Under the pieces are notes generated by a model. It was not told the origin of the DNA. It saw only the letters and a program-made list of their open reading frames with translations, and did no database searches. The position numbers and the translations under genes were made by a program. From NCBI GenBank assembly GCA_012295275.1, contig CM022667.1, forward strand, positions 21,954,672 to 22,018,671: a stretch of DNA of 64,000 nucleotides, written 5' to 3'. Positions 24,759-38,083 of this stretch are shown in pieces; the first letter of the stretch is position 1; each line of letters begins with the position of its first letter. This DNA is from Chrysomallon squamiferum. Taxonomy: Eukaryota > Mollusca > Gastropoda > Neomphalida > Peltospiridae.

Positions 24759-27700
24759 TCAGGTGCCATCAACATCTATTTTTGTAATGATTGTAACATC
24801 ATTATCATCATCATTGGTAACTTCTCTGTTACTGCTTTTTTCACAAGTGTTTTGAGTAGTATCTGTTTCAGTTATGTTTTCTTCACATTCAGATATGTCA
24901 TCAATTGTTTCTCCATTTTGTTCACCTGAAACTTCTTGCTTATCAGCCATTGCAGTTATATGTTTCTTTTCACTGATTATTTCATCATTTTTACCACCAG
25001 CAATCTCATCGTAGTTTCTTTTAGGTGCTTTCTGAGCAGCAATATCAGAAACCTATAAAAGAAAATCATCATCCCATATTCAGGCCTGTTTTATTTTGTT
25101 ATTCTGTATAATTTTTTATTTTAATGATTATTAAATTAAATTAGGTTTTTTACTTGTAAAAAATAGTGCTGTTTTTGTCAATAAAATCTATAAAAGTCCA
25201 ACAAATGTTAAAAATTCTCAGTTATCATTTTTGATGCAATATTTATGATCTGTTTACTAAAAAAAAAAGAAGGTTTTACTATGTAATAAACTATATGTTT
25301 TATGTATTTCTAACTTGATTTTTGGAGGCTGATCATTGTTAATATATTTTGGCAATATATTGTTTACTTCCATATCCTTAATTTATAAGAAGTTGTTTTC
25401 AAAAATTTATTTATCAGATGGCATGATAAAATAAATTAACAACATTTAGAAAAGATTATTTTATTATTATACTTTTATTTCAAAATTAGATCCAAACTCG
25501 GTAATGAATAAACAAATCAGTTAAACTTGACATTTATACCACTTTAGTAATGCCTTTAATAACATTATTGAAAATGTCTTGCAATAAAAAAGATTTTAAA
25601 ACTAATGGGGCATTACTTACTTCATAATAGTTGCCAATCAGGTGCTGCATCTCATGTCGTAACAGAAGTTCTGATGAAACTATTTCTCTATCACAGTACT
25701 GACAAACAAATACTTCATCATTGGAGACTGGTGTCTGATTCTCTTCCTCAATGCCACATTTGCTTGTACTGGGTTCTCTATTCATCAAGGTCAATTCCTT
25801 TTCAACTTGTTCCTCATTTACTTTAGCATCTGTAATTTATGCTACTCATTTTAATGTTTAGTGTATCATTTTAGAATTTTACAAATTTATAGGTATTGAA
25901 TAAAAAACAATATTTACAATATTGAGAATTGATTTTAACATTTGCCTGGATTTAAATCTGACATTATTCTGCAAATAATTTGTCTTTTTACATCATTGTA
26001 TTTAACTGTGTATTTTATTCCAGCCATACCCTCAAAAAGTATGAGTAAACACCTTACCTTTTATTTTAACATTTTTTCGATATTTATTAGCAATTTCCAA
26101 AGCTTCGGAAATGTCTAAATGTTCTTCTTTTTGAATTCTATCCATCTGACCATTCTGAGTTAACCATTCTGAGAATTCTGGAAGAGGACAGAAGTGAACT
26201 CTGATGTGCTGTGTCAGGAACTGTTGATTTGGAACTGAATAGTCACAATAAGGACAGGAAATCTCATTGCGGATCATGTGGAACTTGAGATGTGTCAGCA
26301 GGTGGTCTCTTTTTACATTGGCATATGGACATCGATCACATCTTCATACAGATCAAATATAATTTGAAATTCTTGTTGTTAAAATATTGAAATAAAACTT
26401 TCTGCATTAGGCATTAAATAAAAGACAATGATGATAATGATACTTAAAATATTTTTATTTCAACATAGATTCTAATGCTAACCTTTGACATCAATAACCA
26501 TATAGACTTTTATTTTAAATTTATAAATTTATCGTTTATCTCAGCATCATAAATCTACTATGTTAAGATTATTTATAAATACATACCTGTAAAGCTTTTT
26601 AGGTTCTAATTCTGATTCAGGAATATTCTCATATAATTCCAGATGGTCATGGGTAACACTGATTGTAACAGGCTTTTTGTCATCAACTGCTGGTAGTGCA
26701 CTTGCTAATGCTACATCAGCTGGCACCTAAAAATGAATAAATAATGTTATTTATGAAGAATATAGTTTTAACTGTATTCACAACAGATATTATTCAAACA
26801 ATCTTTGTACCTTCAAAAATAATAATTTGAAATATGTATATCTAATAACATTTGTATATATTAAGATATATTTAAATCTAAGTTATTTTTTATGTTCAGT
26901 ATTTAAAAAAGAAATATATATTCATGCTAATCACATGACATTAAGATGGAAATGATACTGTATGAAAATTAATTTACCTCAGTAAGGTACTGAAGATTTG
27001 ATAAAGACTGGATGGTGAGAAGGTTCTGGTTAGGCATCAGATGCAGTTTTCGATGCTGAGCAAGAAGATTCTTGGAAGGAACACTGTAATCACAGAAGTC
27101 ACAGGTGAACCGCTGACGACTTCCATGCAATTCCACATGTCTCTGGAAATGGTTGCGCTTTGCACTAGCATATGGACATTTTTCACAACAGTATTTCTTG
27201 AACCGTACTATCTCTAGTAGTGTATCTACTTTATGTTCTGGCATTATTTCTCCAGACTCTGATGTTTTATCATCATCATCACCACATGTTTGTACCTCTT
27301 GTTTTCCCATTTGCAAAGCCATACTGTCATTAAAATCTTGTACATAAGAAGATTGGTGTACTTTCATATGATGAGCTAGAAGTCCGCGTGCTCCAACATA
27401 ATAGTCACAGTCAGGACATTTCAACAGTGGATGTTTAGACGGTCGTTTACCATGCATCATCTCATGCAGTCTAAGGTTTCTTGCACGGATGTTCATGTAG
27501 GGGCAGCTTCGACAAGTGTGCAACTTACGATATGTCCCATTCTTAACAATATATCCAGGACGGTAACCCATTGAACACTGAGCTGCTATTTTTGTAGGTG
27601 AGCAAGCAGGATCAGTCGACAAACTTGCTGTAATTTTGGAACATATGAACTGCTGTTTCAAGCCTGCAATTTCTACAGTGTCAAAAACAGCACTATTTTC

Positions 27701-30700
27701 TGACATCTCTGACTTGCTGGGTGAAGACTGGTATGAAGCAGATGAGTATGCCATCTGAGCCATCTTATGACATTTTTCATGTTGTTTCAGAAGTCTGCGA
27801 TGAGTTACCCAGTAGTCACAATGATCACATTTGAACCCAGCAGTTGGTTTTGGACGGTGAAATTGTTTGTGATAAAGGATATCATTTTTACTATTAGTTG
27901 AGTAAGGACATTTCTCACAAACATGTTTCTTTGGGGTTGCTCCAAGTGAGGTGATTGTTTTAGCAGGGCTATTCTGTGGAGTTATCTGCTTCTTTTCCCA
28001 AGCTAATTTCAATGCATGTAGTCGTACATGCTGCTGAAGAAGACGTGGACGACTTACATAATATGGACAATGTTTACATTTGTACTTGTTGAATGGCTGA
28101 GGCTTGTGATAAGTCATGTGAAAATTAAGAAGACCTCGCTTATTGGCTGTATATGGACATAAAGTACAGATGTAATTCTTCTTTTTGTCAAAAGCAGGAA
28201 CCTGGCCTCCTGTGTCTGTACTGAGAATATACTGTTGTCCTTGTGGAACTTTAACTCTCTGTCTTTTTCGGAACTTCATACACTGAGTTTTATCTGGACA
28301 TCCATGCACCTCTCTAAGATGTCGGTGACAAAGCAATGCAGAAGAAAACTGCATATTGCATTTTCGACACAAAAATACATCAACATACTGCTCTGACATA
28401 ACAGTTGCTTTCTCAGAATATGGTGCAGATGGCATACTGTTATCTTGTAAATTAAACCCCATGCTATATTTAATGCGTACTTGAATATATTGTTTGCAGT
28501 CAAGTTTTCCGTGAAGTTTGCTAATATGTCTGTGAATATTTGTTCTGAAATTACTGCAGAACTGACAAATGCGACACTGAAAAGGCTTCATCCCATGTTT
28601 CTGCATGTGTTTAATAATGTGTGACCTGAAAGTTGCCTGAAATGAACATCTGGAACATCTCCAAATTTTTTCATCTATTTTAAAGATCTGTGATGATTCT
28701 GTTGATACTGAATCAAAATCTTTATTAATGAATGAGTCACTGGAATTACGTATGTATTTGTATTGGGACAAAGTACTTCTAGCAAATTCTTCATTCAGCA
28801 ACACCACTTTAGTTTTTGGCAGGCTATGTTTTCGTTTTAGATGACGAAGAATATCTGTACGCCAATTTGACCTATATGAACAGGCTGAACATTTAAATCT
28901 CCGACATCGACTCATATCCTGAGTCATGTTAAATGGAAGGTATTCAGTTGGAGGCTCATTCAAACAACTTTCTACTTTTGGTAATTTTGGTGAAGATGCT
29001 TCAGATTTTTTTGCTGATAAATTACTTCTGTCAGAGTTTCCACACTCTTCAGCATATGTATCCTTAGCTTCTGCAATATCCATCAGTATGATATATCCAC
29101 ATGAATTGGGATGTCTCTCTCGCAGGTGTTTCTTGAGATCCCACTTCCAGTTAGACCGATGATGACAAACTGAACACTTGAATGGTTTAATGTAACCATG
29201 AATTTTAGGATTACTGAATTTGGATCCCTCATATTTTTCTTTTCCTTTGGCTTTTACTGTAACAATGTCATCATGGAGTTTTCTGTTTTCTGTTTTAGTT
29301 GGAGTCTGTGGAACCATAAAATTGGTACTGTAGAGAAATTCTGTTCCATCTGGAACATACACTACTTTGACCTCAAAACTGGGATGTGCATAATGGTAAT
29401 GTTTCTTAACATCACCTTTAGTTGTACAGCGCTTTCCACATTCAGCGCACATAAATGGTCGCTCCATGTTGACATCACCAGAAGGCACAGGTTGTCTGAA
29501 AGTATTTTTGAGACTGGGTGCCCGAAGATGGTGGTGTTTGTCTACAGAGGAACTACATACATTTTGTGAAGAAAATTTTCTTTCCATTAGTGAAGAATTT
29601 GAATTTTCTGACATTTGGCCTGAACTCACAATACTCTCACCCTTTTCTGAAAGTACCACAATATTTCCTGGTTCTCCTGGGTGTATAGTTCTAAGATGTT
29701 TGCTGACACTCCATCTAAAATCAGAACGAAATTTACAACGACTGCACTGAAATGGCTTCTTCATTTTCTTTTTACCTTCTTTATCAAATCTGACATTAAA
29801 ATGATGCTCTCTTCTTATATTTGGTTGAGTTTCTAAATACTCCTCAATAGATCGTTTAGCTTCCTCAATTGACAGTGTTATTACATCCTTATTGACTTCT
29901 GGATGCTCTCGCTTTAAATGTTTTCGCATATCCCATTTCCAGTTGGATCTTCTACCACAGATAGGACATTTAAACTGCTTCAGATTGAAATGCGTTGCTA
30001 CATGGGCTTTCATTTTGGAAGCAGCATTTGTCACAAATGGACAATGCTCACATTTGATAGGACCCACAAAGGCAGCTTCTTTTTTAGGAGAATGACTAGA
30101 GGTTGTGCTCTGACTATCAGATGTGTCATCAAATGATGGTTCTTGTGATGCAGTTTCCATTAATGTAGGATTAAAACCTTCCATTTCAGACAGTCTTACA
30201 GCTTTAGGCTTTCTCTTAAATGCCAGTCTTTCTGGTCGTATTATCATAAATTCTTTTAAATCAACTTCTGCTTTGTCTTTGGGAAGAAGATCACCATGAT
30301 GTCTGTAAAGATGGCGACCAATGTCTCCACGCCAGTATGTTTGATAGTCACACTGTTTACACTGAAATGTTTTGTCTTCTTTGTCATGAGTTGAAGAATG
30401 TCTTTCCATTTCCATTTTAGTTTTTGTTATGTATGGGCAGGCAGGACATCTAAAGAGTGCTGGAGATGACTTCTTAGTTGGTACCATGGCTATCTTTTGG
30501 ACATGAATACCTGAAGGCTCACAGTTATGATCCCGTCTTACATGCACATTAACATCACCTAAGTATTTATATTTTTTCATGCATAGAGGACATTTATATC
30601 TCTTTTCAACTGAATGCACGGCAATGTGCCTTCTGTAATCTGAAGGCCATTTTGTTGTATAGGAGCAGAAAGTGCATTTCATTTTATCTTTACCTGGTAC

Positions 30701-31990
30701 AATCTTTTTTGATTTTAGTGGCACAGCATTCAAAGGTTTTGTCCCATCGAGAGTTCCATCTTGATATAGCTGTCTCATTTCATGAAGTCTCATATTATGT
30801 CTTGCAATGACGTGTTTTCCTAAATCAGCAGGGCGTCCAAACATCAAACCACAAAGAGGACATGTTGCTTTCCTTGATTTCCTAAGATTTGGTGAAATCT
30901 CAGAATCATCTATAATCTCAGATTTAATATATCCACTTGTTGATGGAACCATTTCTGTTTCATTAAAACCCACTTCAGGAGAACAAGACTGATTAAGCAT
31001 AAGAGTATTGTTCTGGTGGTGATTGGTAACATGTCGCTTAAGAGCAGCTTCTTGTCCTGCTGCATAACTGCATAAAGAACATTTGAATGTATCTTCACTT
31101 CCATGCTTGCCTCTGTGGCTGTCCAAATTTTTCTTGATATAAGTAGTATACGAACACTCACGACACTTGTATACTTCTCCAGTATTAGTACTGTTGGAGT
31201 GAGATATCTTATGTGTATAAAATTCAACTCTCCTTTCAGTGGTGAAATTGCATTTGGTACATTTGAAAAGAGTGGCATTTGTGTGGCATGTAATAACATG
31301 TTTCAAAGTTTGTTTTCTCTTACATGCAGAATACAGACATAATCGACACTTATAGACAGTATCTCCATTTGATCCTTCAACTGCCTGGATGTGGCTAGAT
31401 GGTAATTTCTTAATTGTTGATTTGGCTTTAAATCCAGTTAAACAATGTGGTTTTTTTCCTGACATCAGTTTGCCTCTTTTTGATGTTTTGAAAGAGATTC
31501 TAGGAAAATTTTTATCAGACATTTTCAAAGATGGTGATGAATCCAGTTGATTATTTGAAGCTGGTTCAGAAGTGACTGCAACATCTGACATTGTCTCATC
31601 CACATTCATATTCTCTTCTGGAACAAACTTCTTGTGTGCATATTTAACATGACGATCTAATTTATGCTTCCACCTAGATGCATATTCACAGAAAGTACAT
31701 TCATAAACAGAAAATGTGGCTCCATGACTATCAATACTATGGTTAAGAAATATTTTAGATTTGTTTGTTGTGAAGCCACATTCCCCACAGCGATAATTTC
31801 TGTTCACAAGTGGTGGAGGCAGATGTAATCCAATTTCTTCTGACTGGTCAGAAGTTCTATTAGCTATCTGGTCTAAATCACAATATGCATTCTTCTCACA
31901 TCTATTCTTATGACGTTTGAAAATATAAACATTTTTGCTAGAAAATCCACAGGTTTGACATTTGTTCAAAGGCAAGACTTTCTTCCCCAT
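24759..31990 (-). CDS. Polydactyl C2H2 zinc-finger protein (32 fingers)
   Basis: Five coding exons on the minus strand: 31990-26978, 26726-26587, 26341-26058, 25829-25621 and 25052-24759 (TGA). Phases close exactly; total 1979 aa. I count 29 C2H2-type fingers in the first exon, two in the third (CDRCPY, CPYCDY) and one in the fourth (CQYCDREI). The tail is acidic (runs of D and E). No KRAB, SCAN, BTB or ZAD domain is visible. Fingers fall in classes: a RSNWKWD type (for example CHHRSNWKWDLKKHLRERH) at fingers 14, 17 and 18, and five C-terminal two-finger units (CPY finger then CDY finger). Linkers are long rather than TGEKP, unlike KRAB-type arrays. Likely a nuclear DNA-binding regulator. The broad style recalls REST-like or Charlatan-like proteins, but I cannot assign orthology. 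Start: first ATG, 22 bases after a good acceptor (ATTATTTTCAG), implying a non-coding first exon. Confidence 0.95.
26978..31990 (-). CDS. Giant 5 kb zinc-finger exon
   Basis: Single exon encoding residues 1-1671 with 29 fingers and no interruption; it ends at a GAG/GTAAAT donor in phase 0. The first finger is C2HC-like (CQTCGFSSKNV...HKNRC). Antisense and off-frame open frames inside it are shadows of this exon. The rest of the protein (residues 1672-1979) comes from four short exons. Confidence 0.95.
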
Positions 31991-33084
31991 TACAGAATTA
32001 ATTTCAGTTCTTCTGAAAATAATAATTTATATTTAAATTAAATGCAAAGTATTGTACCAGAACTAAGCTACAAAACAAGTACTTTATTAAATTTATTTTC
32101 ACTATATATATATATATATAATCACAGAACTGGAATTCTTAGATGGAAATTGTATTTTTGGAATTATCAATCAAAATGCCAATGTCTTTAAATAAATTAC
32201 AGATTTATTAATAAAAGATATATCATTGTTCTGTTTAAGTGATCATCTGAATCATTAAGGCACAACACAACAAAAGAAATTGTAAACACACATTTCCAAA
32301 ATCTGCTCACTTTGCTTTTGTTTGTCTAATTCCCAAGAAGTGTTCACTTATACAGATGCAAGTGTATACACATGATCTTTATATACAGTAACTAATTAAA
32401 CTTCAACACAATTTTTTCCCACTGAAGAAAAACACTGAAAGAAAATAAAAGTATAATGGTATAAATTGTATATTAGCCTATTTTCTACCAGTCTACTCAC
32501 TTTACAATTTCTTTTAACCACTGTTACAAAAGACAAATTTTTCTTATTTTTAATGATTCCTTTCTTGAATTGGTTTCAAATGTGGATAATATCTAAAATG
32601 AAATAATCCATCTGCTGTACATTTCAAGAAGTTTTAAAAAGGAGAAAACAGATCACACTAATTTTTATGAAAAATAAAATCTCATTGAACTTGTTATAAA
32701 TATTGTAATGATACAAGATGAAACACTACCGTGGATTGTGATGTGAATATTGATGGACTATCTATATGGTTACCTATGGTATACCATCCCCCATTATGGT
32801 ATACCACTGTGGAACTCAGTTCCAAGCAACTTCAAGGAGGCGGAAATAACTACATTCAAAACACTACTACAAATCAATTTCTTTGAAATCCACTTTGTTA
32901 ATACATAGCTATGTTTTATTGTTCCAATTTTAAAATATTCAAGCTAATCTGTTATCTAATATAATTTTGAAATGTGAATTTATTTTTACCACCATTTTAA
33001 CATGTTCACCCTTCTGTTTGATGAGGCTAACATCATTTTAATATGTTCATGAGCATGTCTTTTTATATTGTAGTTTATTAGTTT

Positions 33085-33160
33085 ATAGAGTAAAGCACCC
33101 TTGACCATACTTTGTTTGGAAAAAGTGCTATATAATAATAATAATAATAATAATCATAAA
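33085..33160 (+). mobile_element. Retroposon (LINE/SINE-type) 3' tail with (AAT)n
   Basis: GTAAAGCACCCTTGACC ... AAAAAGTGCTATATAATAAT followed by AAT units. It resembles the '...AAGCGCTATATAAAT(ATT)n' 3' tail shared by many aquatic-animal SINEs and their partner LINEs (recalled, not searched). The 5' boundary is not visible; sequence from about 32730 may belong to it. Confidence 0.45.
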
Positions 33161-36106
33161 GCACTTTTCATTTTTTGTAGGCTAAGCCTGTATGTATGGT
33201 CCATTATATGATAGTATAGAAACTGATGAAAATAGAGCTGGCATTCATGACTTAAATCATCAAAAGATCTTTGTTAAAGCAGAAGCCATTGTGCTTCAAA
33301 GCAGTGGTTACTGAGAAATAATAGGAATGCCTCTGATCTGAACAACACCACCTTTCTACCAAGTCAACAGATCATGAGGACATAGCAACAAAAGAAGACC
33401 AAGCACAGTCTAGACCAAAAAAACAAAAACAAAAATTAAATCTATGCTGCCTTGCCAACAAAAAACCAGCATATTTCATTTGAAGACATTTGTGAAACTC
33501 TTCAGCTATTCTTGTTATGGTTACACAAGTCACCAATATGACAATGGTAATCCTAGTTTTGATACTAACTACCATGACATCAAAAGCTTTCAGGTAATTC
33601 TTCTGTTATCTAGCTGTATTACTTAGCCTCATCATCCAGCGTACTGTAAAAGATGAATCAACAATGGATCTGCTTCTCGCTTTATAGATTTTGAATTTTC
33701 AAAGATATCAGACATGTCATTACCATGCTAACAGCAAGTTAAACATTTCGAACCACTTTAACTGTATTTGCCAATTAGTAGGTATTGCGCATACACACTA
33801 CACAGCTGCCCGCAAAGACTGATCATGCTGAAAATTGCTGTCTTACCTCAGCTCAGATCAGCTACGCTATTGTTCTAATGGACATGAGTTTGTTCTTAGA
33901 CTACATTTCAGTTTATTCTGGTGAATAATTGCAAATGTTTTCATAAATACTTTTCTTACAATTAAGATAAAAAAAAAAGCAACCTTAAGGAAAAGTCAAC
34001 ATCAAATAGTCGTATGTGGAACCTGGATGATCCTCAAGAATCAGATAATTCCCTTGAGAAGTACAAACTGAAATAATTTGCATAGCTTTATAAGCATATT
34101 CATGAAACTGCTCTATTAGAATATGATGGTAAAATGAACCATAATCTGGCTCTGCAGCAGTGCTCAGTTATGTGACACTAACTCCAAGTCAACATACCTA
34201 TCCATTGTTCTGGTTTGATATAGTTTTGTAACATCTGTTCATAGTCTAAACAAAATGCTGTTTGAATTATAAAAACTGCATTATAATTTTATTGTATTTT
34301 AAAATATTAAGCTCTTTTTATTTTAAAAATCATACAAGTACTTTTTACTTCTTGTGAAAATCAACTGAATTATTTCAATAATAATACCATTCATTTTTGT
34401 TGAACATCATTCATTACTATTGACATCATATTTAAAATAAGTAGACATAAAGGGGAAGATGGTTTTAACCAAAAATGTATAGGTAGCAACCAATATCGAT
34501 AACATCATAATTAATTTTATTTTTAGGGAGAAATTCTATTTCCAGTGTTTTTGTAGACTGTTAAATAGGATGTCCAAAATCAATAGTTTTCAATAGCTGT
34601 ACAGGTTTGTATTGTGGCCATAAACATTATGATATAGTAGTGTAATTTTAGTTAATTAATGATGGTTTCTGATGGTTCTGTGATCTTTTTTCCAAATAAA
34701 ATAAATTATGTAATATATGATTATTTTTGTTATCTATAATATATATATATATAAAAAATAAAAAAGAACCCTCTTGTACACAATAACTGCAACATTACAA
34801 TGTGAAGTATTGTCAACAAATTTACATTCACTAAGGCATATGCTGACTTTTAAATAATCAGTTATCAAGCAGGTGATTATAATTTTAAAAAATATATTAA
34901 AAAAGTCAATAATAATAATAAAATTTGTTTTGGGGTGAATGAACTTTGTTAAACTGCATCATACAACTCATCCTTGCTTACTCTTTTCATAATCAAAATG
35001 CTTACTTTGAAAATAAATATAACAAAAACTTTTAAAATATTTTTAAATGCATGTATGAAATAATAAAAAATGTTCAGTTTACCCAACAAGTAAGAACAGC
35101 AGTTAAATTATATTAATTATGAAATATATTACCAAATAATAATAATAATAATAATTTAAACAAACACCAAAGTTTAAATATTTTTAACAATTTTTTTTTT
35201 ATAATATAAAAATTCAAATATTTCAATAATAATATATCTCTATTTGAGTGAAATCTTTATTTAAAATATTACATCACTAACATTTCAAACAATTAACAGA
35301 TGAGCTGTTACAATCACAGATATTGATAATTCTATAATAATTATTTTTAAAATGAAAATAGTTTAACAAATGTTAACTCGTATTATAGAAACACATTAAA
35401 ATTAGTGACTGATAACATTTTAATAATTATGAGTTATAAAATGTAATTTCCACTAACACTTTATAGGTATGCTTCAGCCTGTTCAGGATCATGACATCAG
35501 TTGTTCAGTTAATGAATATATAAATGAAACATTTGTTTTTATTAATTTTAAAAATATGTGTGAATTTTTTCTGACAAACATGCAGATTTATATAAATAAT
35601 TACCATTATGATAAGCATTATTCTGAAACTAATGTAAGTTACTATGTAACTATGTTACATTAACATTGTTAATATTCCTGAATAACCAGTGCTGCGAACA
35701 GTGCCAAAAAAGGCATTTTTATCTTATAACACAAGGTCAACATCATCAATCAATGCCATCTCTGCGCTGCCAAAAGTTCAGCATATATGGTGCACAATAA
35801 GAATATCATTCACTGCAACTGCAGTTTCGTCGGCAACGCGCAACATGTCGTTCTATGCCAGGTTTTCCGATTCTTAGAAAACAAAGAACATCGCCAGACA
35901 GTAGAGCTTCTTTCATGCTCTGTTTAAAACAATTGCATAAATAAGACATCGAGATAAGAGATACGCTTTCGACGAAGCACATAGTTGTGCGTCACCAAAA
36001 GCTCTTAGATTCACCAAGCAGACGCCTATAGATCGGAAGCCATCTTACTCTGGAAAGCAGTTGCCCATACACAAAGTTATTGTACTATAAAAACAGTAAA
36101 ACTTAC

Positions 36107-36400
36107 CTATCTCAATATAACTTTGAACATAAGATGTGAAAGCTTTATCTGATTGACTGCTAACAAACAGATCATTGCAGATCTGTATTTTATACACTTT
36201 AATTAAAGACTAAAAGAGGAAGATCCCACAGCCATTGAACCATTGCTGTGCAAGTGTTTTCAGAAAGGACAATGTACTACATTCACTTCGGATATTTCCG
36301 TAATAGGTCAGGGGCTGTCGGTTAAAGCCGAATCAACCAAGAACAGGCGTTGGGAATCGCCGTACATGATGATGTTCACTACAGTAGATTAAAATTTTAA
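36107..36400 (-). promoter_or_regulatory. Candidate ZNF non-coding first exon and promoter
   Basis: Minus-strand donor GAGATAG/GTAAGTTTT with consensus GTAAGT, in a locally less AT-rich stretch. This would splice to the acceptor just before the ZNF coding exon across an intron of about 4.1 kb. The transcription start is not determined. Confidence 0.3.
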
Positions 36401-37143
36401 TATGATACTTTATTTAGAAAGTATAGTTATTAAAGACGCTATATCTTTTCGGTGCCACAGTTGTTACATTTGTATATGATATAATTTTCCTTTTTGAGAC
36501 TGTTAAAAAGCTATGCAATCATGAAATATAACCATTACATTAGCATGATGCGATATATAGCTGACTAAAAAAATAGTAACAAAGACAAGAAAAAGTATAG
36601 TGTCATTTGAAATGCTCAGTGCGAGGATAAATTATGTATTTGTAACAAAAGGAACGTGGCAGCCCGGACTATTGGCGGTTTATTAATTGTTCCTACCCTA
36701 AATAATTGTTGTTGTAAGAATAAGTAGACGTCACGAAAAAAAAAAAAAAAAAAAAAATAGAATAAGAAAATCATTCTCCTTCAAACTTCCCCACACTGAG
36801 TGTGTACGTAACTTTTTGTTATTACTAAACACTATTTGTAACTATTAATCTTTCACTTTATGGAGAATTTCAACAAAATGTTTTAAGTGAGAAAACAATA
36901 TCTGTCAGTGATACATTATACACTCTCTTTTTAAAGTAAATTCCGTAACGCTATTTAATTTTGACAGTCCCTTTATCTTTATTTACATTGCATGGATAAT
37001 GAGCCCTTCAATATACTATTATCAAGGTATTGATTAACTAGTTTCTTGGGTACACTAAGCGTTGCATTTCTAAAATTTAATACTGTAGTGATATAATTAT
37101 GTACAGTCATATTACTGACACCCTATAGCAATATATTTCATGG

Positions 37144-37197
37144 TTTCTTTTCTTTTCTTTTCTTTCCTTCGTTTAAAAAAAAAAAAAAAAAAAAAAA
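37144..37197. repeat. (TTTTC)n and poly-A tract
   Basis: Several TTTTC units, then about 24 consecutive A. Confidence 0.85.
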
Positions 37198-37626
37198 CTT
37201 CTGTCTTAGTCAAGCTTGTATGTGTATACCTATAAAAAATCTAATTAGAAAAATAATATATCATTTGAAATTTTCATCAATTATTAGCTGTTAAAGAATT
37301 TAAATGTTACACTAGCAATTATATTATATTATATTAAAAAAGATAAAATAATAAAAAATACATATAATAATAATTATAGCTAATATAATATTGTTATTAT
37401 TTAAAACGTAAAAGAGATCATAGATTTTAATTTTAATATTCGTTTTTAATTTACCTTTCCGAAATGAAACAAAACACTAAAACAATAAAGAAAAAAAAAA
37501 TAAAGAAAAAAAAAAATAATAAGATAATAAAATAAAATATAAAAATAGTTATAATATAATACAGATAGATAGATAGCTGATAAAGCAATTTATAATTATA
37601 TTATATGAAATATGCAAATTAATAAG

Positions 37627-37629
<3 letters not shown>

Positions 37630-37716
<87 letters not shown>
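37630..37716. repeat. Compound (TG)n-(GA)n microsatellite
   Basis: About 16 TG units, TTTGTT, then about 24 GA units. The same arrangement recurs at 58834-58918. Confidence 0.95.
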
Positions 37717-37719
<3 letters not shown>

Positions 37720-38083
37720 TATAAAATAAAAAATAATATACATTTCTTACTTTTTCCACTAGAGCGTACGTTTTATTTCGAGTGAAGATCCTTTTTTCTT
37801 CTTTTTCTTTATTCCCCGTTTTTAAAACAAATTCACATTTTTAAAAATTTCTTATCTATGTTAGATTAAATATTAAAAATTTGTTTGATGTTTGATTTAA
37901 TGTAGGTTTTTCTTTGGTTGTTATTTTTTTTTTAAATTCCATTTTAGTAAACCTGTTCTGAAATTGTTTTTATTCACCAAATTTTAGCGAATCAGAGACT
38001 GCCAAGAAAATTTACGCGGAAAAGAGTTATCATTTGTACATTCGTGCTGTTTACGTTCGAAATCATTGTATGTCGTGTACATT

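Larger units (their letters stand above)
32013..38083. other. ZNF 5' intron and head-to-head promoter interval with SS18
   Basis: No coding exon is supportable. The acceptor just before the ZNF coding exon (AG at 32014-32013) demands an upstream non-coding exon. A good minus-strand donor, GAGATAG/GTAAGTTTT, occurs at 36107/36106, making about 36110-36400 a candidate ZNF first exon and promoter. That stretch is also richer in CG than its flanks. SS18 starts at 38084 in the opposite direction. The interval also holds a retroposon-like tail (33085-33160), poly-A runs at 36738-36758 and 37175-37197, and a compound microsatellite at 37630-37716. Confidence 0.45.

Noticed and set aside
29198-29569. 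123-codon plus-strand frame
   Set aside because: Lies antisense inside the zinc-finger exon; the opposite strand has 29 clear fingers in one frame.
30910-31299. 129-codon minus-strand frame
   Set aside because: Alternative frame of the same zinc-finger exon with no domain content.
33372-33626. Overlapping 60-67 codon frames on both strands
   Set aside because: No family content; they lie in the ZNF 5' intron and could at most be untranslated sequence.
37549-37743. Minus-strand frame with long Ser-Leu and Thr-His runs
   Set aside because: Translation of the TG and GA microsatellites.
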